Origin: Gammaproteobacteria bacterium | GTDB lineage: Bacteria; Pseudomonadota; Gammaproteobacteria; Xanthomonadales; SZUA-36 | NCBI GenBank assembly: GCA_024275935.1 | Contig: JAJRYF010000031.1 | Location: 1-59,381 of the forward strand | Length of the DNA stretch: 59,381 nt | Direction: 5' to 3' | Part shown: positions 19,814-28,817 of the stretch, one piece after another | How positions within the stretch are numbered: the stretch's first letter is position 1 | How the letters are laid out: each line of letters begins with the position of its first letter | The notes under the pieces: generated by a model | Database searches by the model: none | Told to the model about the DNA's origin: nothing | What the model saw: only the letters and a program-made list of their open reading frames with translations | Translations under genes and position numbers: made by a program

Positions 19814-21148
19814 TTAATTAACATCATGAATACGGCTTGGCGCATATTGAAGACCATATTTATAACAACTAGTACAAAATGAATGTTGATACTTTAGTTT
19901 TTCTATAGCACTAAAATTTTGCCCCAAAAAACTTATCCCCAACTGATTTTCCGGTTTATACACACTACAACACAATGCCACGCTGCCATCATAATTAATA
20001 ACGGTTTGGTTAAAGCGTAACTCACAATCATAACGATTATCTCTGTGCTCTTGAAAACGGCGAATATATTTCGCCGGATGCTCAAGCAGCAAGTCCAGCA
20101 CTGGCGCATTAATGTCTTTCTCTTGCGCTATTTCAAGCAAGGCTTCCAGTGGTTGATAAAACGCCGGAATGGGATGGTGAGCAAACTTCAGTTGCCGACA
20201 AAGTTCTGCCATTTGGCTAATCTCATTTAAGTTGTGCTGATAAATATGCTGCCCTACCCACACATGGGTGTCACTTTGATGGCGGTCTAGTGCGCGCCGG
20301 ATTTTATGCATGTTTTCCACCACCAAATCGAACTTGCCGCGCACATGGGTTTGTGCATAAGTTTCCTTTGAGGCACCTGAAAGAGATATTTTCAGGTCTG
20401 TTGGAGCGGCAGCAATCAAACTATCGATGCCTTTACGAACATTCAAATTACTGGAAAGATATGATTTAAGCCCATGCTCATTAATAGCCTGTACAAACCC
20501 AGCCACCTGCGGATGCAGTAAGGGTTCGCCCCAGTTAAACAACCATATTTGCGGTTCAGGGTCGGGAGATTCTTGAATAATTTTCGCGAGAATGTCTTTA
20601 AATAAATCCAGTTGCATAAATCCCTGTGGGCGTTGCCCCAAGTCGGTATTACCAACTGGGCAACTTGGGCAGCGTAAATTACAAGTGCCAACAATGTCGA
20701 TACTATAAATATACTGGCTAGCTTCGCGGGGTGAATACCTAAGAAGGCTAGTTTGCTGACTATGTGAGTACACTTCTAGCGAGAGATATTTCGGTGGTCG
20801 GCAGCGTGTAATAGCAGCACTGACAGCAGCATTACTCGGATCAAGTCCCGCTGCTTGTTCTAACCAACTACGAGCAAGTTCCGGCTGACCTCTTTGCTCC
20901 AGCACCAAACCCATTAAGCGCAAGGCATCGATAGATGAAAGCGGGCTTAAGTCCAACTGCAGCAATGCCCGTGTCTGCTGCAGAGCAGACTCTATCAGAC
21001 CGCTACCAGCTAGAGCTAGAGCATGAAAAAGCGCCTGCCATGCCGGTTGCCCCGTAGTTGGTTTCGTTATTTCTAAAATCTTTGGGTACTGCTTAGCTTG
21101 CAATAATTGCTCTAATTGGTTTATTGTTATCTGTGGGGCATCAGGCAT
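19814..21148 (-). CDS. Radical SAM/SPASM protein with N-terminal TPR-like region
   Basis: A 444-aa protein. Residues 1-118 form TPR-like helices (LMGLVLEQRGQPELARSWLEQA). The radical SAM core begins about residue 148 with GTCNLRCPSC (C156, C160, C163 binding the SAM [4Fe-4S] cluster), followed by a MoaA/PqqE-like barrel with WLFNWGEPLLHP. A SPASM-type C-terminus (about 380-444) has VALCCSVYKPE and FCTSCYKYG, supplying auxiliary-cluster cysteines. SPASM enzymes modify peptides, proteins or small metabolites; the substrate here is unknown. No short precursor peptide gene is visible beside it. The adjacent GT41 gene suggests protein or glycan modification. Confidence 0.85.
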   Translation of the reverse strand: MPDAPQITINQLEQLLQAKQYPKILEITKPTTGQPAWQALFHALALAGSGLIESALQQTRALLQLDLSPLSSIDALRLMGLVLEQRGQPELARSWLEQAAGLDPSNAAVSAAITRCRPPKYLSLEVYSHSQQTSLLRYSPREASQYIYSIDIVGTCNLRCPSCPVGNTDLGQRPQGFMQLDLFKDILAKIIQESPDPEPQIWLFNWGEPLLHPQVAGFVQAINEHGLKSYLSSNLNVRKGIDSLIAAAPTDLKISLSGASKETYAQTHVRGKFDLVVENMHKIRRALDRHQSDTHVWVGQHIYQHNLNEISQMAELCRQLKFAHHPIPAFYQPLEALLEIAQEKDINAPVLDLLLEHPAKYIRRFQEHRDNRYDCELRFNQTVINYDGSVALCCSVYKPENQLGISFLGQNFSAIEKLKYQHSFCTSCYKYGLQYAPSRIHDVN

Positions 21149-21233
21149 GCTAGCAGTTTAGCAATAAACTTGGCTCAATACACTGGCATAAACCCTGAAC
21201 CTGAATCATTTTTGGAATAGCTGGGGAACAACA

Positions 21234-23390
21234 ATGAAGGCTCGTAGAAAAATCCTAGTTGCGGCTATTGGTATGGTTTTAGCAGACACTGTGTTAGCTG
21301 CCGCCTGCCCGGTCGGTGCCTTTAGTGCGACTGGGCAAGAGCCCTGTCTCTCCTGTGGTCCTGGTACTTTCCAGGAACTAACAGGGCAAACATCCTGCGA
21401 TCAGGCGAATCCCGGTTTCTTTGTAAGTATTGTAGGCGCCAGTGCTCAATCGGCCTGCAGCGTTGGAACTTTCCAAAGCTTCGCGGCTGCTACATCATGC
21501 AATCAAGCCCAGCCTGGGCAATTTGTTGGCGCAACCGGCCAAAGCGCCGCCACTGCATGCCCAACTGGTAGGTATCAGCCCAATGCAGGTAGCAGTAGTT
21601 GTTTATCCGCAGAGCCAGGGCAGTTTGTTAGTTTAACCGGGCAAAGCTCCACAACTGCATGTTCAATTGGCAGTTTTCAACCAAATTCTGGGAGCACTAG
21701 TTGTAACTTGGCACAACCAGGCTCGTTTGTGGCGACATCTGGTTCTGCCACACAAACTAGTTGTTCTATCGGTACTTATCAGGATGCCTCGGGTAGTTCC
21801 AGTTGTAATCAAGCCAGCCCAGGTTTCTTTGTCGACTCACCTGGTGCGGCTACAGCGACGGCTTGTTCTATAGGAAGCTTCCAGAATACATCTGGTAGCT
21901 CTAGCTGTGCACTAGCGAACCCTGGGTTTTTTGTTGACCAAAGCGCTGCTACATCGGCAACAGCTTGTTCCCCAGGAACATACCAAGACTTAGCTGGTAG
22001 TTCGAGCTGTAATTTGGCTAGCCCAGGTTATTTTGTGAGCTCAGCAGGCGCAACCTCGCAATTATCTGCACCGATTGGAACATTTGTTAGCATTTCTGGT
22101 GCCACCAGCGCACAACTATGCCCTGCTGGAAGCGTTTCATTCGGAGCCTCAATTGCCTGCCGTTCAGCCCCAAGTACGGGCCCAGATATTGTCTCCCCTG
22201 ACTTCAACTCTGACCTTGGTCGGGGTGGTACATACCAACTAGATGCTTTGATCGACTTACCTGCATTAACGCTACTCAACTTTAATCTTAGAAATGATGC
22301 AACTGCTATCGGCTTTGCCGATCCTTTAACCAGGTTAACTTTGAATGCAATTGATGATAACAGTCCTGAGGGCAGCATAAGCGTAAACAACTTCAACCCA
22401 GGCATATTGCTAGATGAAGGTGAAAGTGTAGATATAGAGTTGGAATTTGCACCTGCTCGTCTTGGGTATATCACCCTTGGTATAAATGTTGATACCGATG
22501 AAGGGGCTGATTTAGGTCAACAAGGTTTAGGCTTCCAGTTTGAGTTCAAGGCCCATGCTGATGGCGGCAATATAGCAGCATCATTACTTGCTGACCGTCC
22601 ATCTATCGCCGCCGGAGACACCATAGTAGTTTGGCTTGATGCCAGCAACCCTGGCAACACTGCCGGCACCAATAACCAGCTTGGTTTGCTGTTACCTCTA
22701 AACACCAGCTGTAACTGGACAGCCATGGCCGAGAAAAACGCGGTTGGAGATGCCAACAACCTGAACATTGTTGCCAGCGATATAGTGAGCCTGCCTGCCC
22801 GCTCACGGGTTCTTTATCGAGGTAGGTGTGCAACTACACCTGCGCTTGTGAACCCTATGGCTTTATCTACCAGCATTCTGCCAGATGCCTCCATAGCAGA
22901 CCTGTTCCCAGCAGATGACTCAACCGCAACTACAGTTGCAGTGGTAGCCCCGCAACCCATCATGAGCAGTGCAGAGCTGAATCTATCTGTTCTTTCAAGA
23001 ACAGATTTCTTACAGCCCGATAGTTTAGAAACAGTGGTCTATGAACTAGTAAATAATGGACCTGGTGATGTAGTAAATGGGAATTTATCTATCCTGACCT
23101 TCGGGGCATCCGAATTTATTGAACTGGAATGCTCAGACCAGCCAGGCTTAAACTGTGGTCAAGTCCGACAGGCTGGCGATCAATACCGAGCTATTGATAC
23201 ACCGATTAACCTGGTTGAGGGTGGGGCTATGCAATTTACCCTGAGTTTGCGTACTCGCACCCTTAAGGCGCAACAATTAAAAGTTATCGCTGTAGCCAGC
23301 CTCCCTCCAGGTGGTGCAACTACAGACTTCCCGAATGATGAGGTCATCATAACCACAACCGGTGGGCTATTTAATAATTCGTTTGAGTAA
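21234..23390 (+). CDS. Secreted cysteine-repeat (GCC2/GCC3-like) protein with FNNSFE tail
   Basis: A 718-aa exported protein with a signal peptide at residues 1-23. Residues about 25-310 are eight or so repeats of about 34 residues with two Cys each, built on CSIGTFQ, then SGSSSCN and PGFFV. They resemble the GCC2/GCC3 or ephrin-receptor-like cysteine repeats mostly known from eukaryotic and some bacterial surface proteins. The last repeat has lost its first Cys (LSAPIGTF). The remaining 400 residues are beta-rich, with two repeated choice-of-anchor-like segments. The protein ends GLFNNSFE, matching the tails at 2419 and 56250. It is probably a surface or extracellular protein stabilised by disulfides. 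Confidence 0.75.
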   Translation: MKARRKILVAAIGMVLADTVLAAACPVGAFSATGQEPCLSCGPGTFQELTGQTSCDQANPGFFVSIVGASAQSACSVGTFQSFAAATSCNQAQPGQFVGATGQSAATACPTGRYQPNAGSSSCLSAEPGQFVSLTGQSSTTACSIGSFQPNSGSTSCNLAQPGSFVATSGSATQTSCSIGTYQDASGSSSCNQASPGFFVDSPGAATATACSIGSFQNTSGSSSCALANPGFFVDQSAATSATACSPGTYQDLAGSSSCNLASPGYFVSSAGATSQLSAPIGTFVSISGATSAQLCPAGSVSFGASIACRSAPSTGPDIVSPDFNSDLGRGGTYQLDALIDLPALTLLNFNLRNDATAIGFADPLTRLTLNAIDDNSPEGSISVNNFNPGILLDEGESVDIELEFAPARLGYITLGINVDTDEGADLGQQGLGFQFEFKAHADGGNIAASLLADRPSIAAGDTIVVWLDASNPGNTAGTNNQLGLLLPLNTSCNWTAMAEKNAVGDANNLNIVASDIVSLPARSRVLYRGRCATTPALVNPMALSTSILPDASIADLFPADDSTATTVAVVAPQPIMSSAELNLSVLSRTDFLQPDSLETVVYELVNNGPGDVVNGNLSILTFGASEFIELECSDQPGLNCGQVRQAGDQYRAIDTPINLVEGGAMQFTLSLRTRTLKAQQLKVIAVASLPPGGATTDFPNDEVIITTTGGLFNNSFE

Positions 23391-23471
23391 CTGCCCACCT
23401 CACAACGGGGGTCGGTACTTGGTGCTTTTGTAGATACTAGGTATTTGTGTTGGGTGGGTTATAACGATATT

Positions 23472-24209
23472 TCAATATCCAAGCAATACTTCGTTGGGGA
23501 TTTTTTGAACACGGGTGAAGGTGCCAGTGGACACGGTAGTTTCGCCACAGACGATACCTACTAATTGCTGCTGGTTATTCACTACTGGGGCACCAGAAAC
23601 ACCGTTATTTACGCGGCAATCTAGCCAGTAAAAATGTTCGGACTCGCGCAGGGGCTTGATCACTTTTGCGCTAGCAACATGGCGTAGGCTTTGACCCAGC
23701 GGGTAAGCACTGATATGACAAGTAGCTCCAATTTCTGGCGCATCATCGGCAACTACATAACCGGGCAAGTTGTGATTAGATGCAAGCAAAGCCCAGTCTG
23801 GGCCAGCGGTTTTGAACTGACCGGCTATTAGTTCAATTGCCTGCCAGGTCTTATCAGTTTCCAGCTTCAACCTTGATTGACCGTTAATACTGATAGCCTC
23901 AGTTTGCTGCCAGATAGTTGCCGCAATATTGCCGGCTTCTAAAACGCTACCAGGCAGCCATTCACTGCGAATACAGTGGCCTGCAGTAAGCAGGCCACCG
24001 TTCTTTAGAGGTACGGCACTGCAGGTGCCGCTCTGGTGGTTTTGGTAGCGGCTGCGTTGTGCTAATGGTAGCGACCACTCATCCACTGGTATATTACTAG
24101 CACTCCCCACTGACGAACCAGCGGGCTGTGTGTTAACCATCCAGACATCACCTATTTGCTCAAGCCGCCTGCTATCAAGTAGCAGGCATACCGATGGAGT
24201 AATGTACAC
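23472..24209 (-). CDS. Trypsin-like serine protease, last gene of the sigma/CHAT cluster
   Basis: A 245-aa S1-type peptidase. The triad is complete: H78 in LLTAGHC, D138 in GPDWALL and S205 in NNGVSGAPVV. A C63-C79 pair flanks the His as in trypsins. The Ser motif is GVSGAP rather than GDSGGP, a variation seen in bacterial trypsin-like enzymes. From GTG at 24209 no clear signal peptide is visible; an internal ATG at 24143 has a better ribosome site (AGGTGA) and would remove 22 residues. It lies 18 bases after the 122-aa gene and is co-directional with the CHAT, anti-sigma and sigma genes. It may be activated by, or act downstream of, the CHAT protease. Confidence 0.85.
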   Translation of the reverse strand: MYITPSVCLLLDSRRLEQIGDVWMVNTQPAGSSVGSASNIPVDEWSLPLAQRSRYQNHQSGTCSAVPLKNGGLLTAGHCIRSEWLPGSVLEAGNIAATIWQQTEAISINGQSRLKLETDKTWQAIELIAGQFKTAGPDWALLASNHNLPGYVVADDAPEIGATCHISAYPLGQSLRHVASAKVIKPLRESEHFYWLDCRVNNGVSGAPVVNNQQQLVGIVCGETTVSTGTFTRVQKIPNEVLLGY

Positions 24210-24227
24210 AAATACTAATCTTTCGGC

Positions 24228-24596
24228 TTAGGCATCGCCCCCTTTCCAGCCCCCCTCTTGCACGAAGCTATCCCCGTCGGCATGGCTAAATCTGAAGGCA
24301 ATTTGCTTACCCACAAAACCTACTGTTATGAGCACAATACCGTCTCGCCCCAAGCCGGTTAGCAGATTAGTCTTTTTACAATATTTAAACCAGAACGGGT
24401 CGTAGCTTTCTATACAAAAACCTTGTTCGGTGAAACCCAAAACCACCCCGTCCGCACGGGCATACATAGCCATATGCTTTCCCACATGCGCCCAGTTCCC
24501 ACAAATACCCTCGCTACCCTGAATAATTTCATCTACACACCAAATACCCAAATACTGCTCAACTGGAGCACCCTGTAAGTCACTATTGTTTTGCAT
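24228..24596 (-). CDS. Orphan 122-aa protein between CHAT and trypsin-like genes
   Basis: I do not recognise the family. The protein has four Cys, many aromatics and Gly, looks beta-rich (WCVDEII, MAMYARADGVVLGF, IVLITVGFVGKQIAFRF), and has no signal peptide or membrane segment. A clear ribosome site (AAAGGTG) precedes the ATG. It sits 26 bases after the CHAT gene and 18 before the protease gene, so it is very likely part of the same operon. Plausible roles are substrate, inhibitor or sensor for the flanking proteases; none is shown by the sequence. Confidence 0.7.
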   Translation of the reverse strand: MQNNSDLQGAPVEQYLGIWCVDEIIQGSEGICGNWAHVGKHMAMYARADGVVLGFTEQGFCIESYDPFWFKYCKKTNLLTGLGRDGIVLITVGFVGKQIAFRFSHADGDSFVQEGGWKGGDA

Positions 24597-24622
24597 AATT
24601 TTTCACCTTTATTGCTTGGTTA

Positions 24623-27600
24623 TTAAAACCCCTTTAATTGAAAATCACTAAAACCAGCCCAGTAAAAGGGGTCACTGTAGCGGTCAGAGTTTAACAACTC
24701 GAGTTGTGCCGTGCGCAATGCAGCCGATACCGATTGCTGATTGCTGAACAAGTTGGAATAAAAAGCCGTCATTAACTTCACTGAAGCTCGATCTGATACT
24801 TTCCATTGGCTACTAAGCACGCCCTCAACTCCAGTATATAGGAAAGCCCGCACCAGCCCTAAAAGACCCTCACCTGCAGCCAATTTGCCGCTGCCAACAT
24901 CACAGGCACTCATTATTACCAGCCGTGCATTTATCGGGCTTTGGTAAATATCCTGAGCGGTTAATAACCAGGGCTGTTCTACACCTTGCTTATCGGCCAC
25001 CGCCAGCGCCAGACCAGCCAGACCGGAGCCCTGCTGGCTGAAAATACCGTGGGTGGCAAAATGCAAAATATCCGCATTACTACTGCTACCGTCTAATACA
25101 CTGGAACGGGTAGCTCCGCTTCTGGAAAATGTTTTCACTTTACGGTTCTGCATGATATCGGCAGTGGCAAGTGTAGCTATCGCCTTTGCTTCTACTGCGC
25201 TACCGCGTAAACGAAACAGACCCAAGTCAGCTGGATAAGTTAACTCTAGGCCTTGAGTTAGTGGCTGGCTAATACTTAAATGATCATATTCAGGATCAGC
25301 AAAAAGATTTAGAGTCTGCCAATGCTGCCGACTAGCTGACCTGGTATCGGGAACTTCAATAAAAGGGGTGTAGCGAATCACATAGCGCTGCACCCAATAC
25401 TCATTATCTTGAGTATTCACACGCAAAGCTGCAAAGGGTAAGTAATTGAGAATGCCATCAGCAGTGATAGTTAAATTGGTAATGCTGGCAGGTAACTGCG
25501 GGTCGAGAAGGACAGATAATTCCTGCACCTCAGCCTTTATCTCCTGGTACGCACCAGGCCTGCGCAGGGCGGCCAGAAGCATATTTATTCCGGCTTTTAA
25601 ATTGACGGTTGCTGGCAGCAAATATGTTCGTAATTGGCCCTTAGTTAATACCCAGTAAGCACCACCCTGATCACTAAGGTAAAAAGATAGCCAGGCACTC
25701 TGCTGAGGAATATTGTCTAATAGCTGATCTATATCCAGGTCGACAGTTAGCTGCGATAAGCCCTTTCCCACATTTGCCGGAATGTTTTCCTGGTCAAAGC
25801 TTTCCAGCTCTACCAGCGCCTGTTGATATCGCTGGTTTAGCGCATCAATTTTCTGTGGCTGGTCAATCGCCGCCAGCCGTATGGTCGCCAGAGCATTTAA
25901 GCGGTCACTTAATGTTTGTCTCTTTAGCTGTAGATGAGGGCTTAAGTTTTGCCCACGATCAATATTTACAATCGCTTCTCTTAGAGTTAGCGCACGCGCT
26001 TTCTCACTCCAGAGAAGTGCTTTAAGCGACCATTGTGGGTCTTTCTCTTGCTGCCAGCGGAGTAAATAAAGGTTAATCAGTTTTTCGTATGCAAGACGCT
26101 GCCGGCTGCTGAAACTGGCGCGTAAATCGAGGCTGACATTTTCTGGGCGCTGGTGCTTATAGCTTAAAATAGCGGCTTTTGCCATTTCCTCGGCTAGAGT
26201 TAATTCCCCCGCCCCAACATACACATCAACTAACATGGTTTCGACTAAAGCTTGATCAAATTCACTACCAATATTCTTATAGGCATTTAAAGCTGAGGTA
26301 AGAGGTACTATTGCCTCCTGGTAATTTTCCCTACTGTGTAAATACTCACCCTCGATATAAAGTGCCCGAGTACGCACTTCAAATTTCTCAACTTCAGGCA
26401 ATAATAATCTAGCATCGTGAAGATATTTCTCTGCTTGCGGCAGTTGGCCCCGGTAGATTTCAAATTGTGTTAGCTCTAGCAGAGTTTCAACAATTAGCGC
26501 CTTATTCTCCAGTTGCTGGTGTATATCAAGACTTTGAAGGTAGTATTTACGAGCATCATCAAATAGGTTTTCGTGATCAAAGGTCAAAGCTAAAGCTCGG
26601 CTTATACCCCCAAGAGAACTTAGTTTCCCGCTTTTTCTTGCCGATTTCTCCAAGCCTATATATAGAATTTTTGCACGTTGCCAGTCTCCGAGGTAACGAT
26701 ATATATGCGCTTGCCATTGTCTATAAAAATATACGACGGAAGGTTCAGCCTGTATGGCAATTTTTTCAGCCTGCTGGTAATTATATAGGGCTGTCTCAAG
26801 GTTGCCCGCACGAAGCTCAACCAAACCCAAGGTAGACAGTGCTCTTGCCTCACCACTACGGTCGCCATTATTTTGATATAAGCCGTAACTCTTTTCAAAC
26901 TGCTTACGGGCCTCGGCAATTTCGCCCCGCTGATAGTAAACTCCACCGAGATTGCCGACTAACAGGTTCTCAGTACCCCGGTCATTGGCTCGCTGTAGAT
27001 CCGGCAACAGAGTCAGATAACAAGCCTCCGCACGCCCAAGAAACTGCTGGTCATGCAGTATTAAACAAGCAATATTACGCGCGGATAATAACTGGTATAT
27101 AACACCTTTATTGGCTGGCTGCTGACGGGAAACTTGCTTGTAGGCTTCGTGTGCCTGAGTAATAAAGGTCTCAGCGATCTTGTGTTCGCCTGAATTCCAC
27201 ACAGTCCAGGCGATACCGTGAAGTGATAATGCCTGTAGTTTTTTATCTTGTTGTTGGCGAATAAGTGGCAGGTAGAGTATTTGTGCATCTGCCAGCATTC
27301 CCTGCCTGCGTACGCTATCGGCCAGATAGTATTCAAGCTCTAGTTTGGAAATGGTTTTTTGATAGCCTGGTTTATAATTATTTAGAGCTGCTTGAAAGCA
27401 CTGCGCTGCGCTACCGGGGTCTTTATTGAATCTGGAAATATCCGCAGAGCAGTTTATATCTACGGGGAGCTGGGCATCTTTATTTATTAACAAGGCCGTG
27501 CCAGCCATCACTTGACGCAACAGGCCAAACAAACCTTGATCGACAACCGGCTTCAGGCTGATGCTAAAACTACCAGGGGAATCTATTTTACTGGTTCGCG

Positions 27601-28057
27601 ATAACTTGATAATTGCGGAGTTGATCTCAGCGGCATTAAGTGCCAGGCGCTCTATACCAATGCTGTAACCGGTCACATCTATGGCGATAACCTTCTCACC
27701 TTTGGAGTCTATCAAGGTGGGGGCCAGGTCAATTCCGCGTTGCTCGATGCTAAGCAACCAATTACCATTTAACTCGCCTGGTAGTTGTAACTGGTAGTCA
27801 ATGCCCGGCTGCCAAACTATGTGCAGTGGTGTCTTGGGTGATAACTTGAAGGTGGTGGTTTTATTGACCTCTGCCTGTGCTGGCGTGCTTAACAGTGCCA
27901 ATAACAAAGCTAAAAGCAGAAAAAAACCAGGCCCTTGATACTGGCCTGGTTTAGATTGGGATGTTTTTAGTTGTAGGCGCTGGCCACCCTCAGGTAGTTC
28001 CTGAATTTGTAGTTTAGGTATCGCTCCCGCCGGCCCCAGCCTCGACACTAAATGCAT
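24623..28057 (-). CDS. Exported TPR-CHAT protein (caspase-like protease)
   Basis: 1144 aa from ATG 28057. A 44-residue polar leader precedes a hydrophobic run (residues 45-56) and an AQA cleavage site (60-62), so the protein looks exported. About 225-640 are TPRs (GNLGGVYYQRGEIAEARKQF-type repeats). The C-terminal CHAT domain (about 830-1140) has the caspase-like dyad: H1003 in HFATHGIF and C1052 in IMSACDVGSG, followed by GEGLLGLVRAFLYTG and SSQWKVSD. CHAT proteases act in separase-like, gasdermin-linked and Craspase systems. The start overlaps the anti-sigma gene by 44 bases, and an intrinsic-terminator hairpin lies inside codons 36-46. The protease call rests on the intact dyad. Confidence 0.9.
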   Translation of the reverse strand: MHLVSRLGPAGAIPKLQIQELPEGGQRLQLKTSQSKPGQYQGPGFFLLLALLLALLSTPAQAEVNKTTTFKLSPKTPLHIVWQPGIDYQLQLPGELNGNWLLSIEQRGIDLAPTLIDSKGEKVIAIDVTGYSIGIERLALNAAEINSAIIKLSRTSKIDSPGSFSISLKPVVDQGLFGLLRQVMAGTALLINKDAQLPVDINCSADISRFNKDPGSAAQCFQAALNNYKPGYQKTISKLELEYYLADSVRRQGMLADAQILYLPLIRQQQDKKLQALSLHGIAWTVWNSGEHKIAETFITQAHEAYKQVSRQQPANKGVIYQLLSARNIACLILHDQQFLGRAEACYLTLLPDLQRANDRGTENLLVGNLGGVYYQRGEIAEARKQFEKSYGLYQNNGDRSGEARALSTLGLVELRAGNLETALYNYQQAEKIAIQAEPSVVYFYRQWQAHIYRYLGDWQRAKILYIGLEKSARKSGKLSSLGGISRALALTFDHENLFDDARKYYLQSLDIHQQLENKALIVETLLELTQFEIYRGQLPQAEKYLHDARLLLPEVEKFEVRTRALYIEGEYLHSRENYQEAIVPLTSALNAYKNIGSEFDQALVETMLVDVYVGAGELTLAEEMAKAAILSYKHQRPENVSLDLRASFSSRQRLAYEKLINLYLLRWQQEKDPQWSLKALLWSEKARALTLREAIVNIDRGQNLSPHLQLKRQTLSDRLNALATIRLAAIDQPQKIDALNQRYQQALVELESFDQENIPANVGKGLSQLTVDLDIDQLLDNIPQQSAWLSFYLSDQGGAYWVLTKGQLRTYLLPATVNLKAGINMLLAALRRPGAYQEIKAEVQELSVLLDPQLPASITNLTITADGILNYLPFAALRVNTQDNEYWVQRYVIRYTPFIEVPDTRSASRQHWQTLNLFADPEYDHLSISQPLTQGLELTYPADLGLFRLRGSAVEAKAIATLATADIMQNRKVKTFSRSGATRSSVLDGSSSNADILHFATHGIFSQQGSGLAGLALAVADKQGVEQPWLLTAQDIYQSPINARLVIMSACDVGSGKLAAGEGLLGLVRAFLYTGVEGVLSSQWKVSDRASVKLMTAFYSNLFSNQQSVSAALRTAQLELLNSDRYSDPFYWAGFSDFQLKGF
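27920..27952 (-). terminator. Intrinsic terminator-like hairpin inside the CHAT gene start
   Basis: On the minus strand a perfect 10-bp stem (AAACCAGGCC paired with GGCCTGGTTT, 27952-27943 and 27933-27924) with a 9-base loop runs straight into seven T (27926-27920). It is a textbook Rho-independent terminator, 62 bases past the anti-sigma stop. It also encodes residues 36-46 of the CHAT protein, just before the hydrophobic signal segment. Translation through it would melt the hairpin, so it could couple CHAT transcription to translation, or simply lower CHAT output relative to sigma and anti-sigma. Confidence 0.75.
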
Positions 28058-28811
28058 AGTTGGCAATCAGTTCCTGACTATTTGTACCATCATAAACTAC
28101 CCGGGCAAGATAATCACCTGTTGGCAACTCACTGGCGTGTAAGGCAAATGTCAAGTTATCTTGGGCATCTGGCTGCAAACTATTCAGACTAACTACATTG
28201 GTTTGCTCCGGCCAACTGAGGATTTCCACATTATAATTCTGGTGCTCTGGATAACTAAGCTCCAGCTCCATTAACATCCAGCCACCTTTGGTGTCTTGCT
28301 TGAGTATAGCTAATGGTTGAAAGTCACCATTGGTGCCAGCCCGAACATTTGGTAAGGTTACGCTTGCGTAGATGCCTTCGGGAGCACTAATTTGTGCCAG
28401 CAAGTCGTCTTTTCTAACGCCATTATCGGTAAACATAAAGATACCAGCGGTAAGTACCAGCGCCATAGCCGCAGCTGAGGCGAATGCTGGCGCTGGCCGG
28501 AAATTGAACCAGCGCTGGAAAAACCAGGACTTTTTGTCTTTATCGCCAGTGCCGTCTTTCTCGATTGCAGTTACCACACCTTTGTGACCAATAGCCTGTA
28601 GCCCCAATTTGACTACCAGCACAGTTTCAACATCATCTTGTAACTGCTGCTCACTAAGCAAGTGCAATTCGAAGCTCTCCCGACTGGCCTCCGGCAGCTT
28701 GTCGCGCACATAGCAATCCACATCTTTATGGGCTTGCTCCAGGCTGTAGTTAGGTTTTTTCATAGTCGCATTCATGGTTTGGTTACCGCTTTTTATAGTA
28801 TCGTCACTCAT
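28014..28811 (-). CDS. Membrane anti-sigma factor (zinc-less ZAS-like)
   Basis: 265 aa. Residues 1-105 are cytosolic and begin with a helical region like an anti-sigma domain (AHKDVDCYVRDKLPEASRE, then ELHLLSEQQL). The position where zinc-binding anti-sigma factors have HLxxCxxC lacks both cysteines, so no zinc is expected. One transmembrane helix spans 109-127. Residues 128-265 form a beta-rich periplasmic domain. It starts 6 bases after the ECF sigma gene, the standard pairing, and probably holds the sigma factor at the membrane. Its periplasmic domain would share a compartment with the exported CHAT protein. Confidence 0.8.
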   Translation of the reverse strand: MSDDTIKSGNQTMNATMKKPNYSLEQAHKDVDCYVRDKLPEASRESFELHLLSEQQLQDDVETVLVVKLGLQAIGHKGVVTAIEKDGTGDKDKKSWFFQRWFNFRPAPAFASAAAMALVLTAGIFMFTDNGVRKDDLLAQISAPEGIYASVTLPNVRAGTNGDFQPLAILKQDTKGGWMLMELELSYPEHQNYNVEILSWPEQTNVVSLNSLQPDAQDNLTFALHASELPTGDYLARVVYDGTNSQELIANYAFSVEAGAGGSDT

Positions 28812-28817
28812 TAACTG

